DNA of 64,000 nucleotides, taken from NCBI GenBank assembly GCA_045545735.1, contig JAZQBM010000007.1, positions 1 to 64,000 on the forward strand, written 5' to 3'. The notes below the pieces were generated by a model. It ran no database searches. It was given only the letters and a program-made list of their open reading frames with translations, and was not told where the DNA came from. This DNA comes from Fimenecus sp045545735. GTDB taxonomy: Bacteria > Bacillota > Clostridia > Oscillospirales > Acutalibacteraceae. Shown in pieces: positions 37,366-44,124 of this stretch. The position numbers and the translations under genes are program-made. The first letter of the stretch is position 1. Every line of letters starts with the position of its first letter.

Positions 37366-38196
37366 ATGAGAAAACACTATCACGATAAAATAAGAACAGA
37401 AAATAAAATACTGCAAATTCCGCAAAGCGATATTCTCCCAAATCCAAATCAGCCAAGAAAAAGATTCGACTATGACGAACTTGAAGGTCTTGCACAAAGC
37501 ATACGAACAAACGGTATTTTACAACCGCTTTTGGTAAGAACTCTTGAAAACGGAAAATATGAGTTGATTGCAGGTGAACGCAGACTTCGTGCCGCACGAC
37601 TTGTAGGTCTTACCAAAGTTCCTTGTGTAGTGAATGAAATATCAGAAACCGATTCTGCAGTGTTTGCTGTTCTTGAAAATCTTCAGCGTCAAGATTTAGA
37701 CTATTTTGAAGAAGCCGAAGCCCTGGCAACACTTGTAAGTGATTATCATATGGGACAAGATGAACTTTGTAAAAAACTCGGAAAAGCACAGTCCACAATT
37801 TCAAATAAGTTGAGATTACTCAAATTAAGCGACGAAATGCGATATCAGATTAGCCGTGCAGGACTTACAGAGCGTCATGCAAGAGCGTTGCTTTCAATAA
37901 ATGACGAAGTTCAGCGAGCAAGAGCGTTGTCAATCATTATTGACCGTCATTTAAATGTAAACGAAAGTGAAACGCTTATTGACCAGATGCTTCGAAAGAA
38001 CGAAACACCTAAAAAGCAGATGCTACGCGGTTTCAAGGACATTAGAATTTTTATAAATACTCTTAACAATGCCGTTGACACAATCCGTCGTGCAGGCGTT
38101 GATGCGGACTCGGTAAAAACAGAAACTGATGAGTATGTTGAATACATAGTCCGTATTCCAAAACTTGATGACAAGCCGTTGGCAAGCAACCAATAA
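37366..38196 (+). CDS. noc: Noc-like ParB paralogue (nucleoid occlusion protein)
   Basis: 276 residues with a CTPase domain (IPQSDILPNPNQPRKRF, GERRLRAARLVG, VLENLQRQDLDYFEEA), a helix-turn-helix (ELCKKLGKAQSTISNKL) and a C-terminal dimer domain. Noc prevents division over the chromosome by binding its own sites. Assignment rests on position between rsmG and parA, as in B. subtilis, and on a second true ParB 1.1 kb downstream. The N-terminus (MRKHYHDKIRTENKILQIP) lacks the short hydrophobic helix that fixes B. subtilis Noc to the membrane. Confidence 0.82.
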   Translation: MRKHYHDKIRTENKILQIPQSDILPNPNQPRKRFDYDELEGLAQSIRTNGILQPLLVRTLENGKYELIAGERRLRAARLVGLTKVPCVVNEISETDSAVFAVLENLQRQDLDYFEEAEALATLVSDYHMGQDELCKKLGKAQSTISNKLRLLKLSDEMRYQISRAGLTERHARALLSINDEVQRARALSIIIDRHLNVNESETLIDQMLRKNETPKKQMLRGFKDIRIFINTLNNAVDTIRRAGVDADSVKTETDEYVEYIVRIPKLDDKPLASNQ

Positions 38197-38205
38197 CGGT
38201 AAAAC

Positions 38206-38245
38206 CACCGTGTTATCCCCCGATAACAAAACTAACGGTGTTTTT
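38206..38245 (+). terminator. Terminator after noc
   Basis: Two stacked stems, CACCGT with ACGGTG and GTTATC with GATAAC, then TTTTT. Confidence 0.85.
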
Positions 38246-38300
38246 ATATAGTGGCGAAAGCCACCCATATCCTTCTCTTTCACACCCCACATCCACAGCG

Positions 38301-38330
38301 AAAGGCTCCCGAAAGGGAGTCTTTTGCTTT
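38301..38330 (+). terminator. Second terminator-like hairpin after noc
   Basis: AAAGGCTCCC pairs with GGGAGTCTTT (one G-T pair) across a GAAA loop, followed by TTGCTTTT. Confidence 0.65.
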
Positions 38331-38338
38331 TACAGAAT

Positions 38339-38354
38339 GTTTCACGTGAAACAC
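38339..38354. other. parS site upstream of parA
   Basis: Exact TGTTTCACGTGAAACA palindrome, 180 bp before parA. Likely the main loading site for the ParB encoded at 39311. Confidence 0.96.
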
Positions 38355-38533
38355 CATTTTGTAACTACCGATTGCAATTGGTAGTTATTGGAATAGAAAA
38401 ACAAAAAATAACTATATAATTTGTAAATTTTCTTGATTTTCACTTTAATTTTTCGAAAATGTGTGATATACTTGTATAAAATCGGGTACTAGGGTGTGAA
38501 AAAACGCCTTTTTACCATTTCGGAGTGGGATTT

Positions 38534-39298
38534 TTGGCAAAAGTTGTTTCAATTATTAACCAAAAAGGCGGAGTAGGTAAAACTACAACCGCAGTTAGCC
38601 TTGCAGCCGCTGTTGGTGCTAAAGGCTTTAAGGTTTTGCTTGCAGATATTGACCCACAAGGTAACTCTACAAGCGGATTCGGTATAAACAAAAGAAAAAT
38701 CACACATTCATCTTATGATGTTCTTGTAAAAGACATTAATGCAAATGATACAATTGTTAAAACACAGTTCAAAAACGTTGATATTATGCCTGCTGATTTA
38801 AATCTTGCAGGTGCAGAGGTTGAACTTATTGACTTGGAAAAACGTGAAAGCCGTCTTAAAATGGCGGTTGCACAGGTGTGGGACAAGTATGATTACATTT
38901 TCTTTGACTGTCCCCCTTCTCTTGGGCTTATAACAATCAACGCATTAACTGCTTCTGATACATTTTTAGTTCCCGTTCAGTGCGAGTTTTACGCACTTGA
39001 AGGGCTTGCACAGTTAATGGCAACGGTTCGTCAGGTTAAAAGACTTTATAATCCGCACATTGAACTTGAAGGCGTTCTTCAGACAATGTATGACGGCAGA
39101 CTTAACCTTACACAACAGGTTGTAACTGAGATTAAAAAGTTTTTCCCGAATAAAGTTTACAAGACTACTATTCCGCGAAATGTACGACTTTCAGAGGCTC
39201 CGTCGTTTGGTGAGCCGATTATGTATTATGATAAGCATTCAAAAGGTGCGTTGGCTTATGACGCCTTTGCAGATGAATTCTTATCACAACAGAAGTGA
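38534..39298 (+). CDS. parA: Chromosome partitioning ATPase ParA (Soj)
   Basis: 254 residues. Deviant Walker A KGGVGKTT near the start, DIDPQGNSTSGFG, the FFDCPPSLGLITINALTASD Walker B region, and the C-terminal SEAPSFGEPIMYYD. Segregates origins together with ParB and in B. subtilis also affects DnaA. The TTG at 38534 lies 8 nt after CGGAG; the GTG at 38525 would overlap that site. Stop is 12 nt before parB. Confidence 0.96.
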   Translation: MAKVVSIINQKGGVGKTTTAVSLAAAVGAKGFKVLLADIDPQGNSTSGFGINKRKITHSSYDVLVKDINANDTIVKTQFKNVDIMPADLNLAGAEVELIDLEKRESRLKMAVAQVWDKYDYIFFDCPPSLGLITINALTASDTFLVPVQCEFYALEGLAQLMATVRQVKRLYNPHIELEGVLQTMYDGRLNLTQQVVTEIKKFFPNKVYKTTIPRNVRLSEAPSFGEPIMYYDKHSKGALAYDAFADEFLSQQK

Positions 39299-39310
39299 TG
39301 AGGTGAAGAT

Positions 39311-40174
39311 ATGGCTAAAAAAGGTGGATTAGGCAGAGGTATGGATGCTCTTTTCCTTGATAATTCCGCAACAGACGGCAGTAATTCCACAGTAACTCTG
39401 GGAATTACTGAGATTGAGCCAAACCGTGACCAGCCAAGAAAACTTTTCGATGAAAAAGCACTTGAAGAATTATCAAAGAGCATTAAACAAAATGGTATAA
39501 TTCAGCCATTACTTGTTCGTCCTATGAGCGACGGTAGTTATCAGCTAGTTGCCGGTGAACGCAGATGGCGTGCAGCTCGTATGGCAGGACTTCACGAAGT
39601 TCCCGTTACAATCCGTGAAATGACCGATGAAGAAGCAAGCGTATTTGCTCTTATTGAGAATTTACAACGTGAAGATTTGAATCCGGTTGAAGAAGCACAA
39701 GGGCTTAAATCCCTTATAGAAACTTATGGTTTTACACAAGAAGAAACTGCTGACCGTGTGGGCAAATCTCGTGTAGCAGTTACAAATACTTTAAGATTGT
39801 TAAAACTCCCCGATTCCGTACTTAAATTGTTAGGTGACGGAAAACTTACGGCAGGACATTCCCGTGCTTTGCTCTCCCTTGATGATGAGAAAGAAATGCT
39901 CAAAATCGCAGAAACAGCAATCAGTCAGGAACTTTCAGTACGTCAGGTTGAAAAAATGGTTAAATATGCTTTGCAAGGTGAAAAACCAACACCTAAAAAG
40001 CGTGAGAAAAAAAGAGATAAATTTTATGACGAGGTTGAGATTGCTCTTACAAACGTGCTTGGCAGAAAGGTTAAAATCTATTTGTCAAATACAGGTCACA
40101 AAGGCACTCTCGAGTTTGAATTTTTCGGTAAAGAAGATTTGACAAAACTCGCAAAAGACCTCGATAAAGAGTAA
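39311..40174 (+). CDS. parB: Chromosome partitioning protein ParB (Spo0J)
   Basis: 287 residues. N-terminal ParA-interacting basic stretch (MAKKGGLGRGMDALF), CTPase/ParB domain with GERRWRAARMAG and LIENLQREDLNPVEEA, helix-turn-helix (GFTQEETADRVGKSRVAVTN) and the C-terminal dimerisation domain. CTP-bound ParB loads at parS and spreads. Two exact parS sites lie within 3.2 kb upstream. serS follows 17 nt later and may be co-transcribed. Confidence 0.97.
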   Translation: MAKKGGLGRGMDALFLDNSATDGSNSTVTLGITEIEPNRDQPRKLFDEKALEELSKSIKQNGIIQPLLVRPMSDGSYQLVAGERRWRAARMAGLHEVPVTIREMTDEEASVFALIENLQREDLNPVEEAQGLKSLIETYGFTQEETADRVGKSRVAVTNTLRLLKLPDSVLKLLGDGKLTAGHSRALLSLDDEKEMLKIAETAISQELSVRQVEKMVKYALQGEKPTPKKREKKRDKFYDEVEIALTNVLGRKVKIYLSNTGHKGTLEFEFFGKEDLTKLAKDLDKE

Positions 40175-40191
40175 ATTGAAAGGAAATATAT

Positions 40192-41472
40192 ATGTTAGAT
40201 ATTAAATTTTTAAGAACTAATCCTGATGTAGTTAAAAAAAACATCAAGAAAAAGTTTCAGGATGAAAAGCTTCCACTTGTTGACAAGGTAATCGAGCTTG
40301 ATGCAGAATACAGAGCTGCTAAAGGCAGAGGTGACGAACTTCGTGCACTCCGCAATTCCGTAAGTAAAGAAATTGGTGGACTTATGGCACAGGGTAAACG
40401 TGACGAGGCAGAAGTTGTTAAACAAAAAGTTAAAGATATGGCTGACGAGCTTAACGCTTTGCAGGTTAAAGAAGCAGAACTTGAAGAAGAAATCCGTAAG
40501 ATTATGCTTGTAATTCCTAACATTATTGACCCTAGTGTTCCAATTGGTAAGGACGACAGCGAAAATGTTGAAATTCAGCGTTACGGTGAGCCTGTAACTC
40601 CCGATTTTGAAGTACCATATCACGTTGATATTATGGAAAACCTTAACGGTATCGACCTTGACAGTGCAAGAAAGACAAGTGGTAACGGTTTCTATTATCT
40701 TTGCGGAGATATTGCAAGATTACACTCTGCAATTCTTTCATATGCACGCGATTTTATGATTGACCGCGGTTTTACCTATTATATTCCACCATTTATGATT
40801 CGTAGTGACGTTGTAACAGGCGTTATGAGTTTCGCAGAAATGGAAAATATGATGTATAAAATTGAGGGCGAAGATTTGTATTTAATCGGTACAAGCGAAC
40901 ACTCAATGATTGGTAAGTTTATTGACAGTTTTGTTCCCGAAGACGAACTTCCAAAAACACTTACAAGCTACTCCCCTTGCTTCAGAAAAGAAGTTGGTGC
41001 TCACGGTATTGAAGAACGTGGCGTTTACAGAATTCATCAGTTCGAAAAGCAGGAAATGATTGTTGTTTGTAAGCCTGAAGACAGTATGAAGTGGTACGAT
41101 GTACTCTGGCAGAATTCAGTTGATTTCTTCCGCTCACTTGACATTCCTGTAAGAACACTTGAATGTTGTTCAGGTGACCTTGCAGACTTAAAGGTTAAGA
41201 GCTGTGACGTTGAGGCTTGGAGCCCACGTCAGCAGAAGTATTTCGAGGTTGGTTCTTGCTCAAACCTTGGTGATGCACAGGCTCGCCGTCTTGGAATTCG
41301 CGTTAAGTCAAAAGACGGCAACTATTTCGCACATACACTTAATAATACAGTAGTTGCACCGCCAAGAATGTTAATTGCATTCCTTGAAAACAACTTGAAT
41401 GCAGACGGTAGTATTAATATTCCAAAACCATTACAGATGTATATGGGTGGAAAAACAAAGATAGAGAAGTAA
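40192..41472 (+). CDS. serS: Seryl-tRNA synthetase
   Basis: Charges tRNA-Ser. 426 residues: N-terminal coiled-coil arm (about 25-110), class II motif 2 SPCFRKEVGAHGIEERGVYR, motif 3 NTVVAPPRMLIAFLENN, and the GTSEHS serine-site region. The order parB-serS is common near clostridial origins. AAAGGA precedes the ATG. Confidence 0.97.
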   Translation: MLDIKFLRTNPDVVKKNIKKKFQDEKLPLVDKVIELDAEYRAAKGRGDELRALRNSVSKEIGGLMAQGKRDEAEVVKQKVKDMADELNALQVKEAELEEEIRKIMLVIPNIIDPSVPIGKDDSENVEIQRYGEPVTPDFEVPYHVDIMENLNGIDLDSARKTSGNGFYYLCGDIARLHSAILSYARDFMIDRGFTYYIPPFMIRSDVVTGVMSFAEMENMMYKIEGEDLYLIGTSEHSMIGKFIDSFVPEDELPKTLTSYSPCFRKEVGAHGIEERGVYRIHQFEKQEMIVVCKPEDSMKWYDVLWQNSVDFFRSLDIPVRTLECCSGDLADLKVKSCDVEAWSPRQQKYFEVGSCSNLGDAQARRLGIRVKSKDGNYFAHTLNNTVVAPPRMLIAFLENNLNADGSINIPKPLQMYMGGKTKIEK

Positions 41473-41500
41473 TAAATTTTCTTACGAGAGGGATATACAA

Positions 41501-42619
41501 ATGAAAAAGAAAATTATTAAAGCAATCAGCGTTATTATGGCACTTTCATTGTTGATGCTTACTTTCGGTGCTTGTAAAGATAATAATCAGTATGAGCAAA
41601 CAGGTGATGTTTCAACAACAAATGGCGAGGAGTCAACAACAGAAAACAATGATTTGCCAAAGAATGTCAACACTCTTACAGGTAAAGCAGATTTGTCTGA
41701 CAGTGCAGTCGGTGCACGACCAATCGCAATTATGGTTGAAAACTCCCCTGCAGCACGTCCACAGTGGGGTATCACAACACCTGACATTGTTATTGAAGGC
41801 GTTGTTGAGGGCGGAATCACTCGAATGATGTGGATTTATGCCGACGCAGAAGACATTCCTGATAAAGTAGGTCCTGTAAGAAGTGCACGTCACGACTATG
41901 TTGAGATAGCAAAAGGTATGAACGCTATTTTCGTTCATTGGGGCGGTAGCGATGAAAAAGGATTTACACTTGCATATCCAACAATTAAGAACCTTGGGGT
42001 TAATAATATTGACGGTTTGACATATTCAGGTACATATTTCTTCAGAGACACTACAAGAAACACAAGTTCTGAACACAGAGGTTGTACAAGTGGTTCAAAA
42101 ATCCAGAGTGCAATTTCAAAAATCGGCTATTCAACAAAGCAGACCGCTTCAGATTGGGAGCCGTATCAAGTTTCACTTGAAGGTGCAAACAATATATGGG
42201 GCGACACTTCAGTTATGGGTGATTGCTCATCAATTACAGTAACATTCTCATCAGGTTACGTTCATACATTTAAATATAATGCGGAAACAAAGAAATACAC
42301 AAACTACCTTAACAATAAAGTTATGACAGACGGTAACAACGGCAAAGAAATGGCTGTTGAAAATGTTCTTGTTATGTATACACCTGTTGCAACTCTCAAC
42401 ACTAATAAAGGTCATAAAGAATGGAATCTTGAAGTTAAAGGCGAAGGATTCTATGTATCAGGTGGCATAGGTCAGAAGATTTATTGGTCAAAGAACGGTA
42501 AATCAGGAGCTCTTAAGTTTACAAGCGTAAATGGTCAGGAATTAGTAGTAAATAGTGGACAGACTTGGATTGGTGTAGTTCCTGAAGCAAACAGAAGCCT
42601 TACAAAAGTATCGGAGTAA
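41501..42619 (+). CDS. DUF3048-domain lipoprotein (YerB-like)
   Basis: A 372-residue lipoprotein: hydrophobic signal and lipobox LTFGAC with Cys25, a Thr/Glu/Asn linker, then the DUF3048 region with PIAIMVENSPAARPQWGI, VEGGITRMMWIYAD, VGPVRSARHDYVEIAKG and HWGGSDEKG. The family includes YerB; its biochemical role is not known. It probably sits on the outer face of the membrane. The gene follows serS by 28 nt. Confidence 0.9.
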   Translation: MKKKIIKAISVIMALSLLMLTFGACKDNNQYEQTGDVSTTNGEESTTENNDLPKNVNTLTGKADLSDSAVGARPIAIMVENSPAARPQWGITTPDIVIEGVVEGGITRMMWIYADAEDIPDKVGPVRSARHDYVEIAKGMNAIFVHWGGSDEKGFTLAYPTIKNLGVNNIDGLTYSGTYFFRDTTRNTSSEHRGCTSGSKIQSAISKIGYSTKQTASDWEPYQVSLEGANNIWGDTSVMGDCSSITVTFSSGYVHTFKYNAETKKYTNYLNNKVMTDGNNGKEMAVENVLVMYTPVATLNTNKGHKEWNLEVKGEGFYVSGGIGQKIYWSKNGKSGALKFTSVNGQELVVNSGQTWIGVVPEANRSLTKVSE

Positions 42620-42624
42620 AAAAT

Positions 42625-42641
42625 AAAGGGACTCCCCTTTT
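42625..42641 (+). terminator. Short terminator-like hairpin
   Basis: AAAGGG, loop ACTC, CCCTTT, then T. The stem has only 6 bp, so termination may be partial. Confidence 0.4.
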
Positions 42642-42669
42642 ATAAAAAATCCTTAACGGAGGAATTATT

Positions 42670-43383
42670 ATGGAAAAGAAAATTATAGCAATCGCACTGG
42701 TTCTCGTATTAATGGTAACAGCACTTGTAGGTTGTAGCAAAAAATATGAAACAACAAAACTTAATGGTAAGGAATATCTTCTTGTAACAGATGACGAAGG
42801 CAATACAGTTATTAATGACAAAAATCAAGTTGCTGCAGTTGTAACAGATGAAGATGGCGAAATTATTACATATGAAAACGGTGAACAACAGACATATCAG
42901 GTGCAGTTATATGGTCCTGTTGTAGTTGACGGTGCAGCACGTGGCACAAATTATAAAATAAATATTCCACAGGGTTGGACAGCTATTGACGGTGACAAAA
43001 TTTCAAAAGATAAGACAGAAGATAACTGCTATATCCAGTTTGCGAAGGTTATAGAGTTTGATAAAGATAATAACCTTGATACTTATCTTGAAAAAATTGA
43101 AACTCAGAATAAACAACTGGTTTCTGGCTTTGAAAAAGAAGGATATACTCTTACAGTTGATGAGAGTGATATAGTGCTTACAGCTGACAACCTTCATTGT
43201 CGAGCATATATTTACAAAGTTGTTGATGCTGATGGCAAATTAATTCATTATGCAGAAAATTATTATTTTGCAGTTTCTAAAACAGCATATAAATTATCTT
43301 ATGTTTGCGAAGATGGTATCGGCTATGACGAAACCTTTAACTTCAAATCATATGCAAACGAAAACTTTACATTTGTAAAATAA
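42670..43383 (+). CDS. Lipoprotein of unknown function
   Basis: I do not recognise the family. 237 residues with a signal and lipobox ALVGC (Cys22). Residues 30-65 repeat short beta segments around DDEGNTVINDKNQ and DEDGEIITYENG, which look like hairpins. The remainder (75-237) resembles small exported domains with alternating strands: INIPQGWTAIDGDKI and a final FKSYANENFTFV. GGAGG precedes the ATG. A strong terminator follows, so it ends the transcript begun upstream or its own. Confidence 0.85.
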   Translation: MEKKIIAIALVLVLMVTALVGCSKKYETTKLNGKEYLLVTDDEGNTVINDKNQVAAVVTDEDGEIITYENGEQQTYQVQLYGPVVVDGAARGTNYKINIPQGWTAIDGDKISKDKTEDNCYIQFAKVIEFDKDNNLDTYLEKIETQNKQLVSGFEKEGYTLTVDESDIVLTADNLHCRAYIYKVVDADGKLIHYAENYYFAVSKTAYKLSYVCEDGIGYDETFNFKSYANENFTFVK

Positions 43384-43395
43384 AAAATGTAGGTT

Positions 43396-43425
43396 AGGGC
43401 GAGGTCTTATGACCTCGCCCTTTTT
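43396..43425 (+). terminator. Strong intrinsic terminator
   Basis: Perfect 11-bp stem AGGGCGAGGTC, loop TTAT, followed by TTTTT. Confidence 0.92.
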
Positions 43426-43655
43426 GTATGCGAATTAGAGTTTGTCAGAATGGTATGAGCTGTATTTTCCGCTTTTTACTTTCAAAATCCCAATATTTTG
43501 TCTATTTAAAGTCCCAAAATTCAATATATAGTGTTTAAGTTAATTTTTAACAAAAATAATCAACACAACGAACAATTCTTGTTGAAAAAATGGTGATTAA
43601 TAGACACAAAGTTTAGTATTTAACAAATCGTTCACGATTTCGTCGTATTTACAAA

Positions 43656-43702
43656 ATTTTCTTTTGACTTTTTGCACAAATCAACCAAAAGAAAATTGGT
43701 TG
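43656..43702. repeat. Overlapping inverted repeats upstream of the promoter
   Basis: ATTTTCTTTTG (43656-43666) is the reverse complement of CAAAAGAAAAT (43686-43696). The second arm also takes part in CAACCAA (43682-43688) with TTGGTTG (43696-43702), so the two stems exclude each other. It lies 36 bp upstream of the -35 hexamer and could be an operator. Confidence 0.5.
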
Positions 43703-43737
43703 TATTGGAAAAATTGCGAAAATTTATTAATAAACTA

Positions 43738-43766
43738 TTGATATTTTAAAAAAAAGTTTGTATAAT
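43738..43766 (+). promoter_or_regulatory. Promoter of the dockerin protein locus
   Basis: TTGATA (43738-43743), 17-bp spacer, TATAAT (43761-43766). It predicts a start at about 43773 and a leader of about 350 nt. Confidence 0.8.
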
Positions 43767-43772
43767 GGTCCT

Positions 43773-44116
43773 AACCATAGGAATGGTGTAATGGGGCGAA
43801 GTGTCTTCTTTTTTAGAAAGTTCGCTCTCGCTTCGTTGCGATACACATCCCTAAGGTAATAACTCGGGTGTGTATCATCAGTCTTCCGCCGTTGCTTTTT
43901 TATGATTAATTAAGCGGAAGCGGTGGAAGCAAAGTCCGGGTAACTTAGAGTTCTTTTGCCGACCTCTGCCGAATGTGACTTGAATTCACACGGCTGGGTC
44001 AGAGAGTGAAGCAATTGTGCTCTCTAAACAATATCGCCTCTCCCGTGGCGATGTAAAAATAATTATGGGGAACTATTTCCTTGCATATATTATAGTATGC
44101 AAAATTTAATAGGAGG
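43773..44116 (+). ncRNA. Long structured 5' leader, possible riboswitch or novel RNA element
   Basis: Seven stems can be drawn: ACCAT/ATGGT with an AGGA loop (43774-43787); GGGCGAA/TTCGCTC (43794-43827); GATACACA-T-CCC with GGGTGTGTATC (43840-43876); CTTCCGCCG pairing with either GCGGAAG (43914-43920) or CGGTGGAAG (43921-43929); GACC/GGTC plus GCCG/CGGC plus TGTGA/TCACA (43961-44000); AGAGAG/CTCTCT (44001-44025); ATCGCC/GGCGAT (44033-44052). A last stem TTGCATA/TATGCAA (44081-44102) sits just before the ribosome site. The duplicated GGAAG arms allow two exclusive folds. No known riboswitch, RNase P, tmRNA or 6S consensus was matched by eye. Confidence 0.6.
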
Positions 44117-44124
44117 AAAAAATT

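Larger units (their letters stand above)
38197..38533. other. Gap between noc and parA: terminators, hairpin and parS
   Basis: No gene seen. It holds a terminator (38206-38245), a small GTGGC-GAAA-GCCAC hairpin (38251-38264), a second terminator-like stem (38301-38324), the parS site (38339-38354) and an A+T-rich stretch before parA. No strong promoter match was found, although TATACT near 38468 and TATAAA near 38476 could be -10 elements. Confidence 0.7.
43384..44124. other. 741-bp gap upstream of the large dockerin protein gene
   Basis: It contains the terminator of the lipoprotein gene (43396-43425), an A+T-rich stretch with competing inverted repeats (43656-43702), a promoter (43738-43766) and a structured leader (about 43773-44116). 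No protein gene of meaningful size was seen; the only small frame with a ribosome site is 22 codons at 43791-43859. Confidence 0.85.

Noticed and set aside
43791..43859. 22-codon frame with AGGA 8 nt upstream inside the leader.
   Set aside because: Too short and overlapping strong stems; no evidence of coding constraint. Mentioned only within the leader finding.
43900..43960. RNase P RNA (rnpB): the AAAGTCCGGG stretch resembles conserved region I.
   Set aside because: The other RNase P landmarks, including the ACAGAA-type region V near the 3' end and the GGTAA-type elements, are not found in the right places.
43900..43980. Cobalamin, c-di-GMP-I or c-di-AMP riboswitch: short pieces such as GGTGGAAG, GCAAAGTCCGGG and GGTAACT look partly similar.
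   Set aside because: The ordered set of conserved motifs (for example GGCAAACC for c-di-GMP-I, the B12 box for cobalamin, CAGCTAACC for c-di-AMP) is missing. Kept as an unassigned leader.
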